Below are positions 34,443-39,062 of a stretch of 39,062 bases of DNA, one piece after another (position 1 is the first letter of the stretch; the number at the start of each line of letters is the position of its first letter). A program made the position numbers and the translations under genes. Origin of the DNA: Clostridiales bacterium UBA2432 (GTDB taxonomy: Bacteria > Bacillota > Clostridia > Lachnospirales > Vallitaleaceae); the NCBI GenBank assembly GCA_002342805.1, contig DDQW01000047.1, forward strand, positions 1 to 39,062. Direction: 5' to 3'. Below the pieces are notes generated by a model. The model ran no database searches. It saw only the letters and a program-made list of their open reading frames with translations, and was not told the origin of the DNA.

Positions 34443-36416
34443 TCAGTATTTTTCATATGGAAATGTAATTGGTAACCATATTTTCATCTCGCCAACACCA
34501 CGATTATCCCATGCAAAATAAGGAATCATACGCATTTTTTTCTTTTCAAATCCTTGAAAATCAAGCTTTTGATATAAGTCATCCTGCTTTGTATTCTTTC
34601 GTTTCATAACAAGAACTTCCGTTTCTAGAGCCAATACTTCTCTATCCAAGACCTTATAAGTATCTTCTTCAAAACATTGATTCGGTGTCAGCATAATATC
34701 ATCAATGCTTGCGACATCAATGTCTGGTGATTCTACACAATAAAGCAGAGGTCCTTTTTCTACTGCAACCTGATTGGTATTTTCTTCGACCATAGGGTGA
34801 GCCCTTGTCAATCGCACTTCCATGTCAAACATAATTTCAATAATGCTTTCTTTTTCATTATCAATACTCACACCGATAAATGTATTGGCATCCTCCCCTG
34901 TCAGCTGGTGTTTTATTCCTTGGGCATCTACAATGTATCCATCTTCTACCCAGCTAGGTATACGAACATTCACCTTAGCCTCTCCTTCTATTTCCAGTGG
35001 TTTGATTGTTAGCTTAATGTTGCCATTGTAAGGATATTGGGTGTCTTGTTCAATCATAAAGGTCCAACCGTTACCAAGCTGTATGCGAGCTTCATTGGCT
35101 CCATACATGCCTATATATAGACCATCTTCCGAGACACTGTAGGCATATTCTGAACTTTCAGCAATGACCCTAGCAACATTTGGTGGGCAACAATAACTTG
35201 TAATGTATTCTGTTCGTGTCAGTGGCCATACTAATTCGTATTCAAGTTCTTTCGTTCGTCGGAGCATGTTTTCATAAAAATATTTACGTCCGTCTAAACT
35301 AATGGCTGCCAAATTAAGATTTAACATCGTCTTTTCCAATAAATCATAGTAATGAGCTTCTTTTTTAATGGCGAACATCCTGTGCGCCCACATGACGAGA
35401 CCGACACTGGCACAGGTCTCATTATAAGCGGTAATGTTTGGCAGTTGATACTCATAACCATAGGCCTGATGTACTTTCTGGTCAATAAAGAAATTACCGT
35501 AGGGAGACACCCCATTATATAAGGCTCCACATCCACCATTGATATATATTTTATGCTTGATTAAGCTGTTCCATACTTTATCCAGCATTTTTTCATAGTC
35601 CGGATTACCAGTTTCTAAATATAGGTCCGCAACACCACTGTATAAATAATTGGCACGTACTGCATGCCCGATAATTTTATCATGGTCTTTTAATTTGATT
35701 CGGTCTTGATTATCATCGGTTCCGTCTTCAACTGAATCTCTAAGGTCTATAGCCGTTTTTGCAAGCTTCAGATATTTTTCATTCCCCGTTGTACGATACA
35801 TCTCAACTAATCCCATGTAGTGAGAAGGACATACTGCCGTTTGAACCTGACCTTTTTCTGCCGCATCTTTGTAGAGTCTTTCAAGATAGTCCGCTGTTCG
35901 AACGGCGATATTGAGTAGGCGGTTACTTCCTGTTATACGATGGTGCAGGCAGGCTGTTGTAAATAAATGACCAAAATTATAGACTTCAAAGTCATTGACA
36001 TCTCCCATACGGGCTATACCATTACTATTCATTTCTCCAATAATCTGCTTAGTCGATAAATAACCGTCAGACTGCTGAGCTCTCTCAATCAAATCAATAT
36101 ATTCCTCAAGTTGATTTAAAAGTTCTTCATGATCATATCGTTTTGCTGAGTATAATGCTGCTTCCATCCACTTATAGAAATCGCCATCACCAAAAACGGT
36201 TCCTGCATGTTCACCTTCAACTTCTTTGGCACAAATTCGAAAGTTTTCAATCACATGGCTGATTTCCTTGGAATCAAACATTTTTTTGAGCTGGGGAACA
36301 GTTTCTCCGGCACATACACGAACACTATCTGCCCATAGGCCTTTTGTCCATGTCATGGCATTATGAGGTAATGAGGATACTTTTGCATATTTTGATTTTT
36401 TTGTATCTGTTAACAT
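34443..36416 (-). CDS. GH127-family glycoside hydrolase (beta-L-arabinofuranosidase type)
   Basis: The 657-residue protein has the (alpha/alpha)6 barrel and beta-sandwich of GH127. The zinc/nucleophile centre is intact: E333 and C335 in NETCASVGLV, and C409/C410 in YCCPPNVAR, of which the first is the expected nucleophile. Sixteen residues before E333, where the characterised Bifidobacterium HypBA1 has its acid/base Glu322, this protein has Gln317 (in HQAYGYEYQLPN), from my memory of that alignment. This may mark a subgroup with another substrate. No signal peptide, so cytoplasmic. AAAGGAG precedes the ATG at 36416; a start six codons earlier has no site. It follows the LacI gene by 20 bp and is very probably co-transcribed with it. 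Confidence 0.92.
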   Translation of the reverse strand: MLTDTKKSKYAKVSSLPHNAMTWTKGLWADSVRVCAGETVPQLKKMFDSKEISHVIENFRICAKEVEGEHAGTVFGDGDFYKWMEAALYSAKRYDHEELLNQLEEYIDLIERAQQSDGYLSTKQIIGEMNSNGIARMGDVNDFEVYNFGHLFTTACLHHRITGSNRLLNIAVRTADYLERLYKDAAEKGQVQTAVCPSHYMGLVEMYRTTGNEKYLKLAKTAIDLRDSVEDGTDDNQDRIKLKDHDKIIGHAVRANYLYSGVADLYLETGNPDYEKMLDKVWNSLIKHKIYINGGCGALYNGVSPYGNFFIDQKVHQAYGYEYQLPNITAYNETCASVGLVMWAHRMFAIKKEAHYYDLLEKTMLNLNLAAISLDGRKYFYENMLRRTKELEYELVWPLTRTEYITSYCCPPNVARVIAESSEYAYSVSEDGLYIGMYGANEARIQLGNGWTFMIEQDTQYPYNGNIKLTIKPLEIEGEAKVNVRIPSWVEDGYIVDAQGIKHQLTGEDANTFIGVSIDNEKESIIEIMFDMEVRLTRAHPMVEENTNQVAVEKGPLLYCVESPDIDVASIDDIMLTPNQCFEEDTYKVLDREVLALETEVLVMKRKNTKQDDLYQKLDFQGFEKKKMRMIPYFAWDNRGVGEMKIWLPITFPYEKY

Positions 36417-36436
36417 ATTAATCTCCTTTATCATTT

Positions 36437-37462
36437 TTATTTTTCATTCATGCATTTCACACTTTGTCTTTGTACAAGCGACGTCATAATTTCTATTTTT
36501 TGTATGCCTTCAATCGGCTTCTCTATGTTTCCCATTAAGAGATTAACCGCACTTTTTCCCATAGCATACTGGGATGCATAAATCGTCGTCAACGGTGGAT
36601 TCATAATCTGCCCATAAGAAATATTGTCAAATCCAATGAGCGATATATCGTCCGGTATTTTATATCCTAATTGACTCAAAGCCTTATAGGCTTCAATAGC
36701 TACAATATCATTATCTGCAAAAAAAGCCGAAGGCATTGTTTTTAATGAACTCAACTGTTCTTTGATTTGTTCATGAAGCTCTTCTTTTCTATTTCCTCGA
36801 ACTTCTATAATCGCCACCTTGTCTACTAAACGTTGAAAATCATCCATTGAACGCATAAATCCATAGTAACGCTCTTGAAAATTATTTGCATTTTCCTTAA
36901 CGTGAAAATAACCAATTGAATGGTGTCCTTCTTCAATTAAGTGGGATACAGCCAAATACACTCCTTGTTCATTATTCATGACAACAGAGTCGATGGGAAT
37001 ATCTTGAAAATAGTTATCCACAAGAACAATGGGAATATTACATTGTATTATTCTCTGCATACAGTTTTTGGTCATCTCTGTTCCCAGTAGTACAATACCA
37101 TCAACAGAATCTTGTAACTGACTGTTGACAAAGGTCTCAACAGACTGATCATCAACATATTGAATACGCAATTTACACCTCAACTGCTTGGATTGATTTT
37201 CTATGCCTGCAATCACATTTTCAAACACCTGGGAAAAATAAGGTAGCTTTTTTTCATCAATGCCATTCCGTCGATGCACTAAAAAAAGAAGGGTTTTCTC
37301 ATACTGCTGCCTTTTTTCCATCGCCGAATCAAGGGAATAATCCTTCATTGCCTGCAAAACTTTTGCTCTCGTCTCTTTGCTGACCCCCGGTTTGTTGTTC
37401 ATAACAAGAGAAATACTTGCTGGCGACAAACCAAGTTTTTTTGCAATCTCTTTCGCCTTCAC
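36437..37462 (-). CDS. LacI-family transcriptional regulator
   Basis: The 341-residue repressor-type protein has an N-terminal helix-turn-helix (AKEIAKKLGLSPASISLVMN, then the hinge helix region) and a periplasmic-binding-protein-like effector domain (about 60-335; SVVMNNEQGVYLAVSHLIEEG, PSAFFADNDIVAIEAYKAL, ISLIGFDNISYG). The start is most likely a GTG at 37462 behind GGAGG, because the DNA-binding domain begins right there; an ATG nine codons upstream overlaps this site. It is the first gene of the second module and diverges from the Sde182-like gene. Inverted TAGTTA/TAACTA repeats just downstream of its -10 box suggest that it represses itself. The inducer is probably a sugar released by the encoded hydrolases. 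Confidence 0.94.
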   Translation of the reverse strand: MKAKEIAKKLGLSPASISLVMNNKPGVSKETRAKVLQAMKDYSLDSAMEKRQQYEKTLLFLVHRRNGIDEKKLPYFSQVFENVIAGIENQSKQLRCKLRIQYVDDQSVETFVNSQLQDSVDGIVLLGTEMTKNCMQRIIQCNIPIVLVDNYFQDIPIDSVVMNNEQGVYLAVSHLIEEGHHSIGYFHVKENANNFQERYYGFMRSMDDFQRLVDKVAIIEVRGNRKEELHEQIKEQLSSLKTMPSAFFADNDIVAIEAYKALSQLGYKIPDDISLIGFDNISYGQIMNPPLTTIYASQYAMGKSAVNLLMGNIEKPIEGIQKIEIMTSLVQRQSVKCMNEK

Positions 37463-37497
37463 GATCAAACCTCCAATCATAAATTTCATTAAATTTT

Positions 37498-37516
37498 TAG
37501 TTAACTATTTAGTTAA
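37498..37516. promoter_or_regulatory. Probable operator overlapping the LacI transcription start
   Basis: Two overlapping palindromes are present: TAGTTAACTA (37498-37507) and TTAACTATTTAGTTAA (37501-37516). They lie immediately downstream of the -10 box on the minus strand, where bound repressor would block initiation. Confidence 0.6.
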
Positions 37517-37517
37517 A

Positions 37518-37546
37518 ATTTTACTATTTTTCAGTGAGCCAGTCAA
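37518..37546 (-). promoter_or_regulatory. Sigma-A-type promoter of the LacI-GH127 genes
   Basis: On the minus strand TTGACT (37546-37541), a 17-base spacer and TAAAAT (37523-37518) form a near-consensus promoter. The divergent promoter uses the same two hexamers and the same spacing. Confidence 0.8.
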
Positions 37547-37584
37547 GTGTTTTTACTTTTTTAATATATATTATGCCGATTAAG

Positions 37585-37613
37585 TTGACTTTTCATGCTT
37601 AAACCGCTAAAAT
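37585..37613 (+). promoter_or_regulatory. Sigma-A-type promoter of the Sde182-like gene
   Basis: TTGACT (37585-37590), a 17-base spacer and TAAAAT (37608-37613) give a near-consensus promoter whose start would lie about 37 bases before the ATG at 37657. Confidence 0.8.
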
Positions 37614-37656
37614 TTAAATATATTAATTAAATTTCACTAAACTTCAGGAGGTGCAC

Positions 37657-39033
37657 ATGTCTAATTTAATAAAGGAACCATCAAAATTAAGAGTATTTGT
37701 TTTAACCGATATCGAAAACGAACCTGACGATGCAATGTCACTCGTTCGTTTTCTCACATATTCAAATCAATGGGATATCGAAGGTTTAGTTGCAACGACA
37801 TCTATACATTTAAAAGACAAAACCGCCCCATGGCGAATCCGAGAAATTGTTCAAGCCTATGGAAAAGTAAGGGATCATTTACTCATTCATGAGCCCGGAT
37901 TCCCTAAAACAGAGGATTTACTTTCTATAATCAAAGAAGGATTGCCTGTCTATGGTATGGAAGGTGTCGGCCAAGGGAAAGACTCTCCAGGTTCCCGACT
38001 GCTGATCAAGGCTATTACAAAAGACGACCCTCGCCCATTATGGGTTCTAGCTTGGGGAGGACCAAATGTTCTTGCACAGGCTCTATGGCAGCTTCGTTCC
38101 TCTCACTCTCTTGAAAGCTTGCAAAAACTGATTGCAAAGCTGCGTGTTTATACAATTTCTGATCAAGACGATTCTGCTCCATGGATGCGAAAAACATTTC
38201 CCGATTTGCATTATATTGCCAGCCCCGGATTTCACGCCGGTGGCGCCTATCATTACAGTACATGGACCGGCATCAGCGGCGACCATTTTCACGGCAGGTT
38301 TACCGGCGCTGATTTTAGTCTCGTAGACAATCCTTGGCTTGAAAAACACATACAGTCAAAAGGCCCCTTAGGTGCCGTTTATCCTTCGTCAAAGTTTTTA
38401 ATGGAAGGCGATACACCGACTTTTTTATATCTCATTAATAACGGGCTAGGCGACCCCGAACACCCGGAATGGGGAAGTTGGGGCGGCCGATATGAATATT
38501 ACCAACCTCCAAGCCAAAAACATTTTTTAGAAGCGGAAACTCGTCCCTTCTATTCCAATGCCTGCGATGAAGTTTTGGGCAGTGACGGACACTGGCACAC
38601 CTCCAACAAAGCAACCATCTGGCGCTGGCGCGAGGCATATCAAAATGATTTTTGCGCACGAATGGACTGGACCGTCACGACCCGCTACGAAGACGCTAAC
38701 CATCCACCCGTCCCAAAGCTAGGCCACGCAAATGTACTTCACGCCAAATTAGGGGACCGCATCGAACTTAGTGCAGAAGGTTCTTATGATCCTGATGGGG
38801 ATGCATTACACTATGAATGGTTCTACTATCCGGAGGCCGGAAGCTTTTCAACCTCTGCCGCAACCACTGGCAATCCAATTGAAATTCACCGCCACACCGA
38901 AAAAGAAGCCTGGTTCACCGTTCCAACGGACCGTGTTTTCAGATTAGGGACCATACATATTATTCTCGCCCTTACAGATGACGGCACTCCGGCACTGACT
39001 AGATATCAACGGGTCAGTGTTGAAGTGGAATAA
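37657..39033 (+). CDS. Sde182/DUF1593-type nucleoside-hydrolase-like protein
   Basis: The 458-residue protein matches the family named for the cellulose-binding Sde182 protein. Residues about 1-290 form a nucleoside-hydrolase-like domain; VFVLTDIENEPDDAMSLVRF resembles the Asp-rich calcium site of nucleoside hydrolases, and WVLAWGGPNVLAQAL is another family motif. Residues about 335-458 form a beta-sandwich of the Sde182 C-terminal type (DRIELSAEGSYDPDGDALHY). No signal peptide is seen, so it may act in the cytoplasm, unlike secreted relatives. The substrate is unknown; a ribosyl- or other furanosyl-like sugar is possible. AGGAGG lies 5 bases before the ATG; a GTG two codons earlier sits inside this site. 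The last 29 bases of the window after it hold no readable gene. Confidence 0.88.
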   Translation: MSNLIKEPSKLRVFVLTDIENEPDDAMSLVRFLTYSNQWDIEGLVATTSIHLKDKTAPWRIREIVQAYGKVRDHLLIHEPGFPKTEDLLSIIKEGLPVYGMEGVGQGKDSPGSRLLIKAITKDDPRPLWVLAWGGPNVLAQALWQLRSSHSLESLQKLIAKLRVYTISDQDDSAPWMRKTFPDLHYIASPGFHAGGAYHYSTWTGISGDHFHGRFTGADFSLVDNPWLEKHIQSKGPLGAVYPSSKFLMEGDTPTFLYLINNGLGDPEHPEWGSWGGRYEYYQPPSQKHFLEAETRPFYSNACDEVLGSDGHWHTSNKATIWRWREAYQNDFCARMDWTVTTRYEDANHPPVPKLGHANVLHAKLGDRIELSAEGSYDPDGDALHYEWFYYPEAGSFSTSAATTGNPIEIHRHTEKEAWFTVPTDRVFRLGTIHIILALTDDGTPALTRYQRVSVEVE

Positions 39034-39062
39034 AGGAAAGAAACAAACAGATGCCGTAAGAA

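Noticed and set aside
37463..37489. ATG start nine codons upstream for the LacI gene
   Set aside because: It lies over the GGAGG site that serves the GTG at 37462, and the helix-turn-helix starts directly after that GTG.
37598..37613. Central-CG pseudo-palindrome over the -10 box of the Sde182-like gene as a LacI or CcpA site
   Set aside because: Only three of the six pairs flanking the CG are complementary, and the cre consensus is not met.
37481..37644. Direct repeat AAATTTCA-Y-TAAA-Y-TT at 37481-37496 and 37629-37644 as a second operator pair
   Set aside because: Fourteen of 16 bases match, but the DNA is very AT-rich and the copies are direct, not symmetrical about the divergent promoters; not enough to call.
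38200..38720. Somewhat more GC-rich stretch of the Sde182-like gene as a sign of recent transfer
   Set aside because: The shift is mild, confined to part of one gene and not accompanied by repeats or mobile genes.

Overview
The window is low-GC, densely coded DNA typical of an anaerobic Clostridia-type Firmicute (probably a Lachnospirales-like lineage; this is inferred from AT-rich codon use, AGGAGG-type ribosome binding sites, YesM/YesN-type two-component pairs and many cytoplasmic glycoside hydrolases, not from any marker gene). There are 27 protein-coding genes, all apparently intact. I found no rRNA, tRNA, CRISPR array, insertion sequence or phage gene. No gene-free stretch exceeds 300 bases; the longest is the 194-bp divergent regulatory region at 37463-37656.

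Layout. (1) 64-4149, minus strand: gnd (6-phosphogluconate dehydrogenase), a VOC protein, an amidase-domain lipoprotein and an aldo/keto reductase, read as one run. (2) 4302-7166: a cation:proton antiporter on the plus strand that converges, with no gap at all, on a PAS-GGDEF-EAL protein with a degenerate GGDEF site. (3) 7312-16430, minus strand: a carbohydrate module reading lipoprotein binding protein, two ABC permeases, YesM-type kinase, YesN-type regulator and GH78 alpha-L-rhamnosidase, closed by a terminator at 7272-7302. (4) 16556-21011: an MFS transporter downstream of a SWIM/SNF2 helicase. (5) 21096-37462, minus strand: a second, larger carbohydrate module of a LacI-type regulator, GH127, binding protein, two permeases, a GH63/MGH1-like hydrolase, kinase, regulator, a 1019-residue GH106-like hydrolase and then an Asp/Glu-racemase-like protein, a DUF1537 acid-sugar kinase and a BKACE-type keto-acid cleavage enzyme, closed by a strong hairpin at 21065-21120. 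(6) 37657-39033, plus strand: a Sde182/DUF1593 nucleoside-hydrolase-like protein divergent from the LacI gene.

How the genes work together (inference). The two ABC modules import oligosaccharides; no ATPase is encoded, so a shared ATPase elsewhere must power them. None of the glycoside hydrolases has a visible signal peptide, so the sugars are probably cut inside the cell. The membrane kinases and AraC-type regulators probably sense substrate and activate their own cluster; the LacI protein probably adds repression through TAGTTA/TAACTA sites seen in its own promoter region and in front of the second binding-protein gene. The most unusual part is the end of module 5: a hydrolase translationally coupled to a racemase-like protein without the usual second cysteine, an acid-sugar kinase and a beta-keto-acid cleavage enzyme. 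Together with rhamnosidase-type and GH127 enzymes this suggests a pathway, not known to me, for an acidic sugar released from a rhamnose/arabinose-rich plant or algal glycan.
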